64,000 nt of DNA from Phalacrocorax aristotelis (lineage: Eukaryota; Chordata; Aves; Suliformes; Phalacrocoracidae): the NCBI RefSeq assembly GCF_949628215.1, contig NC_134281.1, positions 9,124,501-9,188,500 on the forward strand, given 5' to 3'. Both the position numbers and the translations under genes were made by a program. Positions within the stretch are counted from its first letter, which is position 1. The number at the start of each line of letters is the position of its first letter. Below, piece after piece: positions 36,201-50,026 of this stretch. Under the pieces are notes generated by a model. The model did no database searches, was not told the origin of the DNA, and saw nothing but the letters and a program-made list of their open reading frames with translations.

Positions 36201-37112
36201 GCTGGCTTCTTTTGCTCACATCCATGATCATTTCCATGGTACAGCTGCTGGGACTGACTTAATGCGGTTCTGTACTTACCAAAAATTATCATCAAGATTG
36301 GAAGCTTTTTGGCTTCTTGGCTGCTGCTGCTGTCAGTAGTTCCTATTAACACTAATGGAAATCATGCTCTGGCATCAGCAGCACCACCCCTGCACGGTGC
36401 TCCGCTGTCTGACAGCGTGAAGCTGCAGGATTCGCGGGAATGGGATCATGGAGGTAATTCCTTCTGCGTCACACAGGGATTTTACTGCAAGGGCTGTTGC
36501 TATTGCTTTGTACGTACTGTGCCAGCTTAATGTGCTGTTATTTTCTTTCTTGGGAAGAGCCCATAAAGCTGAAGAGCATGGTGGAGGCTAATGTTGGCTC
36601 TGCAGGCACCAAGAATGAGGGAGGAAAAGTCTTACTTCTTTTGAACTCCAGCCTTTGATGTGGTGCTTTAGGGTTTATCTGTGGCTGTCCGTAGCTACAG
36701 AGAATGTTGGTCTCTCTTCAGCAGCACAGCAGCAGCCCCCGAGCTGGGAAAGCAGCCTGTATCACCCACCCAAATGTCAGCCTGTAGGCGATAGGATTTG
36801 TGCACAGGCTTAGCAGAGACCTCAGCTACCAGACCCATTCAGAAGTCTCCTTGGCCTTCCAAATAGGCTGGTGTGTGCCTTGCTCTTAGCGACTCATGAT
36901 GGCTGGACTCTGGGTTGCTCAAGATAAGCATCTTTATTCTATCATCCTCTTGCTGCAAGTGTCTGCTGTTAGCCTGCAATGTGGCAAAGGCATCTTTCTG
37001 TGTTGTTTATTTTTTTTATGATGCTATCTTCAGTGTCTTTGCTTTTCCGTTGTATTTGGATGAATTTGGATTCGTTTTGCTTGTTTATATCACATTTCTG
37101 TGAAATTGTCTA
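33266..37112. other. Intron 1 stretch, only a small duplication recognised
   Basis: Apart from the tandem duplication at 35779-35925, I see nothing assignable. The AT-rich segment around 33700-34010 is a candidate for conserved non-coding sequence, by composition only. Confidence 0.55.
35779..35925. repeat. Imperfect 75-bp tandem duplication
   Basis: Two adjacent units begin at 35779 and 35854, each opening ATCTTCTGAT, then TAAGCCC, TGTT, ATACCT, TTTTCTCAT and ATGTTTC in the same order and spacing within a base. Several substitutions separate them, so the duplication is not recent. Confidence 0.8.
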
Positions 37113-39180
37113 AGGAATTAATCACAGAGCTCAACAAAGCTCCATGGAGGATAAAGGAGCTAGTGAGCGCTAGGAGTTTTTCAAGAATGCTCTCCTGAAA
37201 GCACAAAACCAGTTCATCCCCTGTAAAGGTAAGGAAAGTAGGCAGAGCAAGACGCCCTTGGTTTAACTGTGAGCTTCTGAGTCAGCTCAAAACCAAAAGA
37301 GAAGCGAACCAGAGATGGAAAAGCAGATGAATACACATTGAGACCTACAAGGGCATTGCCAGGGTGTGCAGAGATGCAGTTAGAAAAGCAAAAGCTCAGC
37401 TCGAATTAATTGGCCTGAGATGTCAAAAACTACAAGAAAGGGTTCTTCAGGTACATAAACAAGAAGCAGAAACAGAAGGAAAACGGCCCTCTGCTAAACA
37501 GAAATTAGTTACCAACAATGCCAAAAAGGCAGAGGTTCTCAGCGCTTTCTTCACCCCTCCCTTTACCAGCACTGCTTGGCCCCCGGCCTTGGGAACAAGA
37601 ATCTGGGTTGATGCAAACACAGACCCACCATCAGTGAAGGAGTTAGTATGTGGACTGTTACAGGAGCTTGGCACCTACAAATTGATGGGCCCTGACATTA
37701 TCTACCCGAGGGTGTAAGGACAGCTGGCTGATGTCATTGTGAGGCTGTTCTCCATAATCTTTGAGAGGTTGGGGAGATCAGGGGACATCCCAGAAGACTG
37801 GAAGAAGGCCAATGTCATCCCCATCTACAAGAAGGGCTTAAAGGAAGATCCAGGAAATTGTAGGCCCATCAGGTTTACTTCAGTCCCTGGGAAAGTTATG
37901 GAATGAATCCTCCTGGGTGCTATTGCAAGTAAATGAAACACATGACTAGGAGAAGCCAGAACAGGGTCACCAAGGGCAAACTGTGCTTGACAAACCTGAT
38001 CACCTTCTATGACAAAGTAACCTACTCAGTTGATGTGGGGTGAGGGGTGAACAGCGACTACCTGTATTTCTCCAAGGCTTTTGATACAGTTGCCCACAGC
38101 CGCCTCCTAGGGAAACTGCTGTGTTATGGTCTATACAAAGTGGTCCATGTGGTGGGTGGGGAACTGGTTCAGGCTGCGCTCAGAGGGTGGTGGTAAACAG
38201 CTTCTTTTCAAACTGGCAACCTGTCACAAGTGGGGTCCCCCAGGGACCAATGCTGCTTAATATTTTCATAAGTGATCTGGATGATAGAATCAAGTGTACC
38301 CTGATGAAGTTTGCTGATGATACCAAACTGAGTGGGGAAGCAGTCACTTTGGAAGGGAGAGCCACCCTGCAGGAAGAGCTGGGTAAGCTGGAAGAGTCAG
38401 TTGACAAGAACCTGATGAAGTCCAACATGGACAAGTGTAAGGTCTTGCACCTGGGAAAACATAATCCAGGAGTGCAGCACAAGCTGGGATCTACCTGGCT
38501 TGGGAGCAGCTCTGTGGAAAGGGACCTGGGGATCCTGGCGGACAGGAAGCTCAACATGAGTGAAAGGTGTGTGGCAAAGCCAATAGGATGCAGGGTTGCA
38601 TCAAAAAGGGCATCACCAGCAGAGATAAAGAAGTCACTATCCCACTCTACTCAGCTCTAGTCAGGCCACACCTGGAATGCTGCGTTCAATTTTGCTCCCT
38701 GCTATGCACAAAGGATGTGGACAGGCTGGAGAGGGTCTGGAGGAGGGCCACCAGGATGACCAAAGGACTGGGAAGCCTGTCAAATGAGGATAGGTTGGGA
38801 GAACGGGGTTTGTTCAGCCTTGAGAAAAGGAGGCTTAGAGGGGATCTCATCCCCATGTACCAGTACTTAAGAAGTAGCTACAGAGAAAATGGAGACTCCC
38901 TTTTTACAAGGATTTGCATGGAAAAGACGAGGGGTAACAGGTACAAGTTAATCCTGAGGAGATTATGATTGGACATGAGAGGAAAATTTTTCACAATGAG
39001 GATAATCAGCCACTGGAATAATCTCCCCCGGGGAAGTGGTGGATTCCCCAACATTAGACCCTTTTAAGATTCAGCTGAACAGGGTGCTGGACCATCTTGT
39101 CTAGACTGTGCTTTTGCCAAGAAAGGTTGGACCAGATGATCCTTGAGGTCCCTTCCAACCTGGTATTCTATGATTCTATG
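37113..39180 (+). mobile_element. CR1 LINE, 5'-truncated, inactive
   Basis: This is a non-LTR retrotransposon of about 2.07 kb in the same orientation as CADPS. It starts inside ORF2, downstream of the endonuclease, and covers the segment before the reverse transcriptase (CRDAVRKAKAQLEL near 37364-37410), then FTSVPGKVME near 37870-37903, motif A FSKAFDTVAHS near 38070-38100, TSGVPQG near 38230, the catalytic box KFADDTKLS near 38308-38335, and the C-terminal region LYSALVRPHLECCVQF near 38644-38691. Stops at 37715 and 37904 and at least two frame changes (around 38040-38170 and 38570) disable it. A deletion after VPQG removes part of the usual SVLGP motif. The 3' end is intact, with two ATTCTATG octamers at 39165-39180. 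Five-prime truncation is the usual outcome of target-primed insertion. Confidence 0.95.
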
Positions 39181-42100
39181 AAAATAGTACATGGTTTGAA
39201 AAGAAGTGGTGACAGTGTAGAAGATTAAAGGAAATTAAAAATTCATTTTGCCCCCTAAATTTAAGGGGAGCTTAGGGGTACCCCAGATGATAGCATGGGA
39301 GAGAGAAGTGAGCTTACAAAGACAGACACACATCATCCTGAAGGAGAGACTTGTGCCCAGCAGTTCTGCATTTGGGCTTGGGGAGATTTGCTCAGGTCAA
39401 AGACTTTCAATTTTGAGTCAGTGAGGGGTAAAAGTATCTTCTCCAGGACTGGAGCTGCCTGTTCGCTTCCCGATGGGCAGCGATGCTGATGTTCTCAAGT
39501 GACTTCTGTTGCCAGCTTCCCTGGCTTTTCTTTCCAAGATTTCCTGTGACAGAAAATTTGTTGCTGATTTTTTGTTTGCCACAGTATGCATAATCTCCAG
39601 CTTTCCAAGCCTGGAGCCAGGGTTTCGGCTGAAACCTGGCATCTTTCTCAGCTGCGTGGGTCAAGGCAAGCGCTGAAGCCTGGCTGGGAATGAGTTGGAG
39701 GTGGAACAAAGTTTCACACCAGTTTGTCCTTCTCTTGTCAGTGTGGGCAGGATACTTACCCACTCAAGGAACCATTGTGTGTAGGTCTCTGAAGTTTGGA
39801 AACTGCAGGCAAGGAGGGGCTGAATGGCAAAGTAATGCTGGCATCACTGAAAAAATCCCTGCCAGTGTGAAACTGCTGCCATACCGATGGGTACGGGCTT
39901 GTTTGTGCTGCTGCGCTGGCACTTTCCCTTCATGCGTGCCTCAGCCTTGCCTGGCTTTCTGGACAAAACCTGCTTGGTCCCCTCTTCTTTATGGGGTTTC
40001 GAGGCCATGTGGGATGAGCTGCATGAACTAATAAAGCTGGTGCAGTGTTTTCTGGCAGTGCCTGCCCTCACCTGCACACCCCAAGGGCTCCCTGCTCCAT
40101 CCCCATCTCGCAGCGTGCCGCCTCCTTCGCCCAGCTGCCAGGGAAGCTTGCTGCAGTTATCCCAGAGGGGTGTGAAGGCATTTGTCTTCGAGACAACCGT
40201 CAATCAGGGACGCCTCCTCCCAAGCAGGCTGTGTGGGCCACTTCTGCAATATGTCGCTGGGCCGCGTGCCTAGGGAGAGGGGATTGCTGGCTGTGCCGGT
40301 ACCTGCCCCATCAGCTAGCACCAGGAGCGAAACTCTGAGCTCCTCTCGTTCAAATATTCTGGTGCATTTTCAGGTACAAGAACGGATTCTCAGATCCTCA
40401 GTTCAGCAGCTTTTATTTAAGCAATATTTAAGATTAGTATTTTTCCTTCTAATTTCCGCAGGTAACAGTTATCTCTAATTCTTTGGCGTAGGCTGAGGCT
40501 TCTAATAGGAATATTTGAGTTAAAAAAAAAAAAAAAGTAATCCATGCTGTAGGCTGAGGTGAGCTGAGTTGCTGGGACTGTGTGTGCATATACAGCGCAG
40601 CGTGGGATTTGTTTTGTGGGATCAGAGCACGTGGGGTCCTGTGGTCCATCTGCCACCAAGCTCTGGGATCTGCCACCTGCACAGACCTTCTTCCAGGATA
40701 TAGCCTGTTCCTTGCACTTGCTGCGAGGAGGAAAATGAGAGTAGTGATTCAATGCATTGTGCTCATTTTGGGAGCTTATTTCCTCACTTCTTGTGGTTTT
40801 GACTCTTATGGGTTCAGTGACCTCTTCCAGGGCTCCTGGGAGCGGAAATGAAAGTCCAGGACAGAGAATGCTGTAGGCAAATTCTAACACAGCTGCCTTT
40901 TACAAAGAATAATTTGACTTTTACTTTTCCTCTTCCTGTATGTCCACATGTTTTCTGCTCCTACAAGCACTTCTCTGAAATTATATGCTTCAAATCTGTA
41001 ATAGCTGTGTTTCCTTTTGCGGGGATTTCGGCTCGTACTCTCAATGTGCAGACAAACTCATTACCAGATGCAGTAACAGGCAGTTCTTCCCTGCTGCCCT
41101 TTAGGGCTGTTCCCCACTACCTCTGTGCACAGTCCGCTCTCTTCCCTCAACCTGGGCTTTTTCAGCCAGTGATAAGGTAGCATAAGAGACATAAGTGATC
41201 TTGATTTTGGGGTTGGACAACATACTCTGTGGGTGTGTTGAAGACAGCATTTGGTTCATCTGTTAGATCCCCTTCTGCTGCAGGTCACTGCTCTTGTAGC
41301 ACCAGCTTGCAATTCTTATCCACATGCACACAACCTGCAGCAAGTGAGGAGCAGAGACAGCTCATCTGATGGGAAGGGGATAGCAGGGGCGGTAACCCTC
41401 CCAGCAGAAATTCCCAGAGCTCATCACTCAAAGCCCTTAGAAATATCCTGCCTCAAGCCCAAAGAAGAAAAATGATTCTCTCTTCAATTTGAGACAACCT
41501 TCAATATATTACATTGCACAGGAAACTGTAAAGCAGCTTTCCTTAGCTTTAAAAGAGACCATTTTTAATGTGTAGTCATGTGGTTTTTGGAAAGGACTTT
41601 TATGTAGGGCCATATGCAAATGATGTGTTGAAAATTGCCAGACTTTAGGTACTTAATATATAATACTAACTTATAATATTGGTATAACAAGCTATACCAA
41701 GCTTGCTTTTTGCTGGGTTTGTTAGAAAAGCTGAGTGTTTCCAACTAGTATGTCACCCTTGGTCAAAAAAGGCACTAAAGACCATTGAAAGGCACAAAAA
41801 AGGCTCTATTTATGTGTTGGTGTTGTGTTTTTTTTTAATCCAGTTTACTGTCTCTGTCTCTAAGCTGGGTTGCAGATGGGTGCTGGGGAGGTGGGTTGGG
41901 CTGGACCAGATCTAGCTGTGTTTGCTCTCTGTGATAGGAGCCAGCATGAGATATTTTTGCACTTGGGTCCTGCTGCATGGGGCTGAATGGCTGCTCTTGG
42001 GTTACAGCAAGCAGCTTTGGGGGCTGTTATTTAGTTCTAATTAAACTTGGCAGGAGGTAAAAGGCAAAAGACAATCAGCACGCCAGCTGGAGGCACCAAG

Positions 42101-45100
42101 GGCAGAGGGATAGTCACTCAGGGAGTTAGGATGTCCCTGTTGCCCCTGCCAGATGCCCCCAGGGATGGTTCCAGGTGCATGTTGATTATGGCCTTGCTTC
42201 TTCCACTCTACTGATGGTTTTTGCTGTGGGGAAGGTCCTCGTGTGAAGCCACGTGCGGCTGGGACACCTCACCCTGGAGGTACCTGTCCTTCCATTGGTT
42301 CCCTGGTAGATCTCCCTGTGTTGCAAGGCTCCAGAGCCCATCAGCCAGAAAATGGCTTTCACTTATCTTAAAAACCATTATCAAACTCCACACCTAATTT
42401 CACACAAGCAGCTAATTGTCCTCTTTGCAGATGCCAGCCTAGGACCTGCACATACATTGCGTGTGTACCATAGTGAATGCGATTTCCCTAGCTACTTTTC
42501 ATTTATATTTACAGCGTAAAGCTGAGGATAGGCCACTGCTTCCACCAGCCTCCCCAGCTGAGTGAATGTGCTCTGAGCCTGGAAATCTGAGCAATTGCTT
42601 GAGGTAAACTAGCATCTGGGGTATGTCCCCATGGGACTCTCACCCTGTGTCTGTGATGCCTCAGATAATTTGCAAGATTTGTCCCTTTCATTTCAGCCTC
42701 CTGATATGAACTGGGTCCAAAAATTATAGGGTTGTGGAAAAAAAAAATCGTGTAATTGACCGTGCCTTTTCTTGAAATAAATATTAATAAATCACCCCAG
42801 TGGAACAATGTTGTTGCAAATTATGTCCCCTAATTTCTTTGAAGGAGCAGATGTTCTTTTCTTGGCTATTTCAGGTGCATACTAGCCACCATGCAAAGGT
42901 ATATTCCCATGTCTCTGCCTAGCAGTGGGGATGGAAAGTTGAAATGTTCTCTTTTCTTGAAGTAGTTGGTTGCCACAGAACAAACTACCTTTTACCAAAC
43001 TTTTTCTTCCAGCTCCGAACAACATGCCCTTGTAAAATCTGAGATTACTCACTTCAGCAGGAAATGTGAGGAGGAGGAGGAGGTGCACTACAGTTTCACA
43101 CCTTTTCTCTCTTGTTTTTGCATCTAGAAACAAATCCTGTTCTGGCTTGACTGATTGATTGAACCTTTTTCAAGTGCTGTCTGAAGGAGACAGCTTATCT
43201 TTTACTGGATCATTGATGTGTTTGGCTCTTAAACAGACTTTAAAATCTGGGGTGTTTTCTTTCTTTTTGTTTGTTTTCTGGAAATCATAGCACATGCACA
43301 GAATAAAGGAAAATTTCAAACACGATAAATTGTACTTAGCCAGAGCCCAGCATGTAGTAGGTTAAGTCTCTTGATGGGCTGCTTTGAAAATGTGCTTGCT
43401 TTGGAAACAAAATATTGCTCAGACCTGCGTATGCTTCCCCTTCCACTCCACCAGCCCAGTTTCAAGTTGTTTTAGACAGCAGCCCTCTATTCTGGGGGGT
43501 TGGTGGTTCCCCCAGCTCTCAGCGAGGGGTGGTGGGTGCGTGCGGGATGCCTGCGGCAGGGCTTACCATTTCAGCCTTGTCTGCCCAGAAGCTTCTCTCC
43601 ATTTCTTGCAATCTTGTTGAGTCCCATCAGAGATACTCCCTTCCCTGCTAACTTTGCCAGGCTGAAAATGGCACTTTCACAGAGGCTGGGACGCACCAGG
43701 AGTCCTTGAATCTCCATTCATTTGTCTGTCGCTTCTGCTCAGTAGGAGCTGTTTTTAAAATAGCTTGTGACATGGAGGAGAGTCAGAGTTTAATGATGAA
43801 AATGGTACAAAAATAACTCCAGGGATGGTGGATGTACTTTTTTTTCCTCTCTTTTTAAAGAGACAAGACTGGTTTTTTTGTTTGGAGATCTGAAGTATCT
43901 GTAGGAGATCTTTAGCTCTGGTCACTTAATGTTTTCAAGTCAGCATGAGCCACTGTATATGTTAACCAGAAAGGACAATTAGCTTCTGCAATATGTAAGG
44001 TCTGCCTGAAGTGGGAACATAGAGATGAAAATAGTTAAAATAGTGGTTTGAAAGTGTCTTTCTAAAAGTAGCTTGCTTTCAGTCTTGGATAGCCCACCAT
44101 CCTTGTCTGTGAGAGGCTCTCAGTCTTTTCATACGTGTAGCCACTTCTGGAGAGAAGTGAACTACAGTTATTCTCCTTTCACAAATGGGAGGTGAGGCAC
44201 AAGAGACGCACACAACCAGGCTGTTGGAGAGCAAGGACTTGCCTGGGTCCTGGGATGCTGCTCTCCTCTCTGGGGAACCCACCAGCATGGACCAACTTGT
44301 CAATGGACCACCCCATCCCTCACCCACTTTTTGGACTCAATTAGTTTGTGGATATTTAGCTGTCCTTAGGTTATGCCTGGGATCTCGTGGTGCCCTTAAG
44401 TCCAAGCACAGGATATACCAAGGCCTTGCCTAGCCGCTAAAGTGGTCCAAGAACCAAGATGCTCTGTAGTATTGGCAGCAGTATGGGTTACTGATCTTCT
44501 GAGTACTGTACCGTCCAAATAACATTGACCAGGCTGGTAGAAAGAGGTTGTCCACTGTTAGTTACTCCTCAGGAGGGGCTGGCAGGGTGTTGCTGGTCAA
44601 AGGGGCTCTGGCCACATTGATCAGCTGAGTAAAACCATGCCCTTCTATACAATTCTTTCTTTTGGGGACCTGGGCATCGTTTATGAATCTACCTTTTTAG
44701 AGCTTGTAGGAGTTTTTGCACAAAATTTTTTCATTATTAAACAAACACAGTATCAGCTTTCTGCTGCAGGTGATTGAACTGAGAGATTTTACAATCCTGC
44801 CCCTGTGATAGAGTAGGGGCTTAGGGCTTTGTGGCCACTGGGCAACAGACGTGGAGTGTCCATACCCCAAACTGACTTTTTTTACTTTCCTTGTTGGTAA
44901 GGCTGTAAAACATCCAAGTTCTGCAAGTAGTCTTCTGAATATTCTGAAAGAAATATAAATTCTAGTAGGTTCATAGCCCAGCCTATCCCTGACTTTTCCA
45001 AGGGACACGGCATGGGTGACTCATGAGAGATGAGCTGTGATGCTCCCCAGCTCCACAGCATGCTCTTCCACTGTGCAGCATGGTCTTGAGGCATGAAAGC

Positions 45101-48100
45101 ATGCGAGGCAACATCTCAGAAGCTGTGTCACGTCAACACTCACAAGCTTCAAGATACCAGGTGTTGTTTTCCATCCAAAAGAAAAAGAGAAGGAATGACA
45201 ATGTTACTTTCCAAGACTGTCTGTAAGGCTTGAGAGGAGAAGGAAGATCTTCCCTTGGTCCTTTTTCCTGGGCTGAGTTTTTTTTGAAGGTCTCAGAGCA
45301 GCAATGGACTGTACCTACCACATGAACTGCGCTGTTGGAGTAAAAGGGCAGGCCAAGCCATTTCCGTTGCATTTGCAAAGAGCTCCTGTGCCAGTCAAAG
45401 CAAACGTGACTTGCCCTGCAGCTCTGACCAAGGCCCTTGCTAGCAGAGTTTTCCAGAGGAGGCTGTGTAAGTGGTTGCGTTCGCGGCTGTTGAGACTTGA
45501 GGTTACCAGAGGGTGACTGGGACTGGGTCGAAGCAGGGAGAGTGTTTGGGCCAGAGAGGGAAGGAGGGGAGAAGCCAGCTGCAGGGTCCAGCCTGGAGGA
45601 GACCTCATGGGAATAAAGGGATTTGTCTCCTGCCTTTGGGGCACCCAGAGGGACAACTCAATGTTGGAGGGCTTTGCACATCACTCTGCCCATCCTAGAC
45701 AGCCTCCATTCTGTTTGCCTCCTGGTTTTATTTGCTAGCTATATTTCTGCTAGTATCTTTATGGGTTTGTTTTTTCTGTTTTATTAACAGAGCAGCTACA
45801 CTTTTACCACAGGCAGGATGATGCTGGGCTTTCTGCTAAAAGCTGCCAGATCACAATGATGTGTTTTACCCAGCAGAGCTCTCCAGGCAAGGCTCCCATC
45901 ACAGCAGAAGTTGCCAGGGAAGTTTCTTAGAGCAGCAATTGCCCCTCAGCCCATGCTCAGGCACTGGCCTAGTATATTTTCATTGCTATTTCTTGCTTGT
46001 ATTTTGTGCTGGCTTCTCCATTCTTCTGAGGTCAACATCATATTTTTATTAATTAGTAAAAAGAGGTACGTATCTGTTTGATCATATACAGAAAAATACC
46101 CAGCAGGGCTACCTTACTCTGCTGGATCTACTGCAAACTCACTCTTGCTTGCTTAGGTAAAATAAGATAAAATTTGGGAGAAGTTCTAAGTTTTCTGTGC
46201 TCTTGTAAGATGGCTCCATCTTGGGGTGTTTCACTTGCACACTGGCTGCAGAAGAGGGACCAGCCAGGAGAAGAGGGATGGCAGGAGGAGGAGTCTTGCA
46301 GACAGGAGCAGAAGTTCCTGAAGCTGTCAGAGCTGCTTTTTCCAATAAGTGTGATTGATCTTCATGGAAAAGGGGACCCTTTGCAGGGGCAAGATGTAGA
46401 GTTGGCATGTGAATGTTGGATGGACACACCTGGTACAGAGGTAGCAAGTGAAGCAGGCAGTGGCAGGGTATCTTCTGATGTGTCTACATCTAGGCTTGCC
46501 CTGTGGTGGCAGGTTGCAAAAGGAAGGTGTAGCTTGGAAAGCACCAGGGAGAAGGTCGTCATGGCAAAGGCACAGTCCCAAATCCTGGCTTTGCTTTCCT
46601 CTTTTAGCAGTATGCACCACTGTGTTTCAGAAAGTAGGAGCAGCCATTATAATGCTTTAGGTCTTTCATTATGTCAAAGGACTGTGCCTAGCTAGCAGAG
46701 TGAATCATAGAAAAGAAATGTACTTGGGGTTTGAGAGGACAAAAAAGAGCATTCACGTGTTTCAAAGAGAGCAACTCAGAGCCTGTGCTTTGTCTCTTCT
46801 GATAAACCCGCTACTGGATGTAGTCTGGGGCAGTGGAAAGCAGAGATCTGCTCTGCTTCATCTAGAGGCTCTGTGCCTGCAACTGCTCTAACCAAAGGGA
46901 TTGATGTTTTACCTTCCCATTACTTATCCAGCAATACTTGAGCCTCTTTAAAGAAGAAATGTTCCAGCAAGTGCCAAAATCATTTAGCACTCTCTGCTCA
47001 TGCTGCAAAGCTGCTGGAGTTCGAATGTAGTAACAGAAGAAGCGAGACATCCTGGCAAGGGTTGGAGCTGATGCTGTGGTAGGGCACGCGCTGGCTGTAT
47101 CTCTGTGGCTGGGCAGAGGAGGGGGCTTCCTTCTTCTGTAGGCAGCCCTGCTGGGTTTTCTCACCCCTTCCATCATGCTGCTGAAGCAGATGTTTACTCT
47201 TAGGTCAGGAAATATTCTTGTATTGTCTGGCTGCTTGAGTGAGAGGCTGTCTCAGTCTCTGAGCTGCAAATCTGTGCTGGGCTGGTGTGTAAGGACCCAG
47301 GGGCTGTTTGTGGTGTTTGTGCCTGAACCCAGCCTGATTTCTGAGCATGGAGTAGGTGGGTACATATGAGTCTTGCTGCTTGGAGGGTCCCCATTCCTCT
47401 GACCCGTCCCCAACATGGCAGATGGGCTGAGCAGGCAGAGCATGAGCTGCTACAGGCAGAAGGGGTTCTGTGTGCCCTTCACTGCCCCATGTGTGTAAAC
47501 CCAGGCATTGTGATGGCACAGTCATTTTTTCTGGAGCAAATCAACTGGCCACCTCTTCTGAGAGAGGAGAAGATGACACTGGGGTTGATGGCCAGGGATG
47601 TGACCAGTGCTTTTCTTGGATGAGCACGGCTGGAGAGGGGGTGGGCAGTGTGGATGCACCAGGGCCTGTAAATCATGGATGGAGCAGGCAGACAGCAAAT
47701 CAAGTGCCCATGAAGAGGGAATTACATAGACAGCAGTAGATCAGTGGGTGTGTGTACAGTGATCCACATGTGGTCAGAGCGTAAGGGAAAAGGGACGTAC
47801 TGGCTTGGTATCCCAGGAAAGATGTATTGTGGCTATCAGAAACCAAAGCACAAGGAGTTCTCTCTGGTGACAAATATCAAACTTCTCTGAAACAACCAGA
47901 AAGTACACTGTTAGGCAGCTGGGGAAAGTTCCCTGAGACTGGCAGTTAATACTGGTTGCTTACGTTAACAGTGAAAAGCCAGTGATGTTGAGCCATTTGC
48001 AAAGCAGCCACGTCTGCCCAGGAGAGTTTGCAATTAAAACCCCAAATGCTGGGGATGTGAGTCACCCCCTGTGTGGTCCTCTCTCCCATTGGAGGGAAAG

Positions 48101-49023
48101 CAGCATCAGTGCAGGGGGAACCTGATGCGTTTTCCCAGTGCAAAATAACCTGGCGGGTTTTTTCCTAGTCTCATGGCGATTGCTGGAGCCTCTGGTCTCT
48201 CCCCCAAGGCCAGCGCTCAGCTGCTCCAGCCCCCTGCACCTCCTTCCCTCCCTTCCACATCATTCATAGTGTGTCTGGTTTTCTGAATGTGGAAGCAGCG
48301 ATAATGAGGGATGCTCATTTGGTTGGTTTAGCTTTTTCCTATATCACCTGGTGCTGAGGAGTAATAAAATATTTATTAGATGTTACAAAACCAAACCCAG
48401 AACAACAGCACAGTGAGCAGTTAAATATTCCTCCTTGCAGTGGTACCTGAACAGCAGTTCCCCTAAGGAGGGAGAGCATTATGCTGCTCTTGGTCGTGTG
48501 CTCTAAGCTGGTCTCTCTATAGATAAACCGCGGAGGTGCTTCCCCTGGGAATCACCTGTAGCCCCTGGCTGAACCGATTCCTGCGAGACACAGGTGATAC
48601 TGATGGGCTGAGCCATCAGGGACTGGCGTGCAGCATCGTGGTGCATCCTCACATCCCAGCTGCAGGGCAGACCATTCCAGCAGGATGCTCTGGGTGCAAG
48701 GGCACCGTGAGGCGTCTGTGCACCAAAACACTGAGTCCCCAATCAGAGGTGTTGAAGTGTGGCAGTAAAGGGGCTCCTTTCTCTAATACAGGGGTGCCTT
48801 TCACTTGAAAACCTCCTTCTACAGAGTTAAAATATCTGCTATTCTAGCAGCCATCACATCAATGGGTATGGCTTTATTAACTTGTTTGAGTACCCGTACA
48901 GCTGTGGATGGGTTATTCTGTGGCCTGCTGCTGACAAATTAGCAGTTAGCCCTAAAATGTTTGGCAATCTACAATGGCCTGTCCTTGCAAATCTTCTGTT
49001 GGATATGGTACTGCTGTAGCATA
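39181..49023. other. Intron 1 stretch without recognised genes
   Basis: No exon or RNA gene is supported. Simple sequence includes an A run at 40522-40536 and an AGG run at about 43068-43083. A small 8-bp-arm hairpin lies at 41679-41700. The remainder looks like unique intronic DNA. Confidence 0.55.
40522..40536 (+). repeat. A15 homopolymer
   Basis: A run of 15 A. No retroposed gene body is recognisable upstream of it, so I do not call it a poly(A) tail. Confidence 0.9.
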
Positions 49024-49200
49024 ACGCAGGTTGCAAGGGACTTCTAGAAGTCTCTGGCCCAACTCCTGTGCTCAAAGCAGGGCTCCCTTCCAAACCAGAT
49101 CATGTTCACACGATCAGGTTGTGAAAATTTGCAAGGCTGGAGACGCCACAGACTCTCTGGGCCCCTATCTGGGTGCTGGACCACCCTCACTGCATCATTA
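49024..49200 (-). mobile_element. CR1 3'-end fragment (antisense)
   Basis: On the + strand the order GGTTGCAAGGGACTTCTAG, AAGTCTCTGGCCCAACTCC, TGCTCAAAGCAGGG and then GGCTGGAGACGCCACAGAC is the reverse complement of a CR1 3' end, ending near TGCTGGACCACCCTCACTGC. It is more diverged than the 37-39 kb copy and very short, as most avian CR1 copies are. The 3' terminus is near 49024. Confidence 0.85.
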
Positions 49201-50010
49201 TGCAAGAATTCTTAGAAATTCTTGTGAAACTCTCCTTTCTGCTACCTTTCAAGGCATGTCATCTGTGGTCCTTGGACATTTAATACTGATGATGTGGATC
49301 ATACAAAGCTTGGAAAGACAACTGTCCTGTGAGCGTGAGTCTTCTTTTCTTCACACGATCAGATTTGAAAGCTCAATTTAAGAGTGAAAAACTGCAGAAG
49401 TTGTTCTAATTCTTCAAAGTTCAAAGCATGTAAATCTGGGACTCTGCATTGAACCCATCCGTGATAACAGCGTGGGGTACAAAACCCAAATCCAGCTAAC
49501 GTGTAGTGTAGACCCTAATCAGTGAGCTGTACAGCCATGCTTATCCATGTGTGCTCAGACAAAGCAAAACAGCAGGAGAGAGTATGGACTAGCAAGGCAC
49601 GTTGCTGTGTATAACTTGTCTCAGCTTTTCTGCGATAAACAGCTCCTCTCTGCAATGCTTGTGCTCCGCTGGTGTAGGTGAAGGAGGCTGGAGACGATGC
49701 GCAGAGGTGGTGCCAGCTGTTTGCTGGCTGGAACAACTCTGGAGAAGGTGCCGTGGCTCTGTGCGTTCAGGTTTGCTTTTGGCTCTGAGTCAGATGGAAT
49801 ATGTGCAAAAATAACACCTAGCAAGAAAACTGCTGCTGAGCGCTTATTCTGAGGAGGCTGGTGCACTGTTTGCTGAGATCTGCATCAAGCAAATTCAAGA
49901 ATCTGCCTCCATGATTTGCTTGTGACTGTGGTGGGGACATAACACATGCCAGAGATTGTTCCACCCCATTTCTGAGGTCACCAGTTTGTGCTAGGCATGC
50001 AGTTTCTCTT

Positions 50011-50026
50011 AAAAAAAAAAAAAAAA
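50011..50026 (+). repeat. A16 homopolymer
   Basis: A run of 16 A in intron 1 with no recognisable retroposon attached. Confidence 0.9.

Noticed and set aside
41679..41700. Hairpin with 8-bp arms TTGGTATA/TATACCAA
   Set aside because: Arms of this length occur by chance in an AT-rich region of this size.
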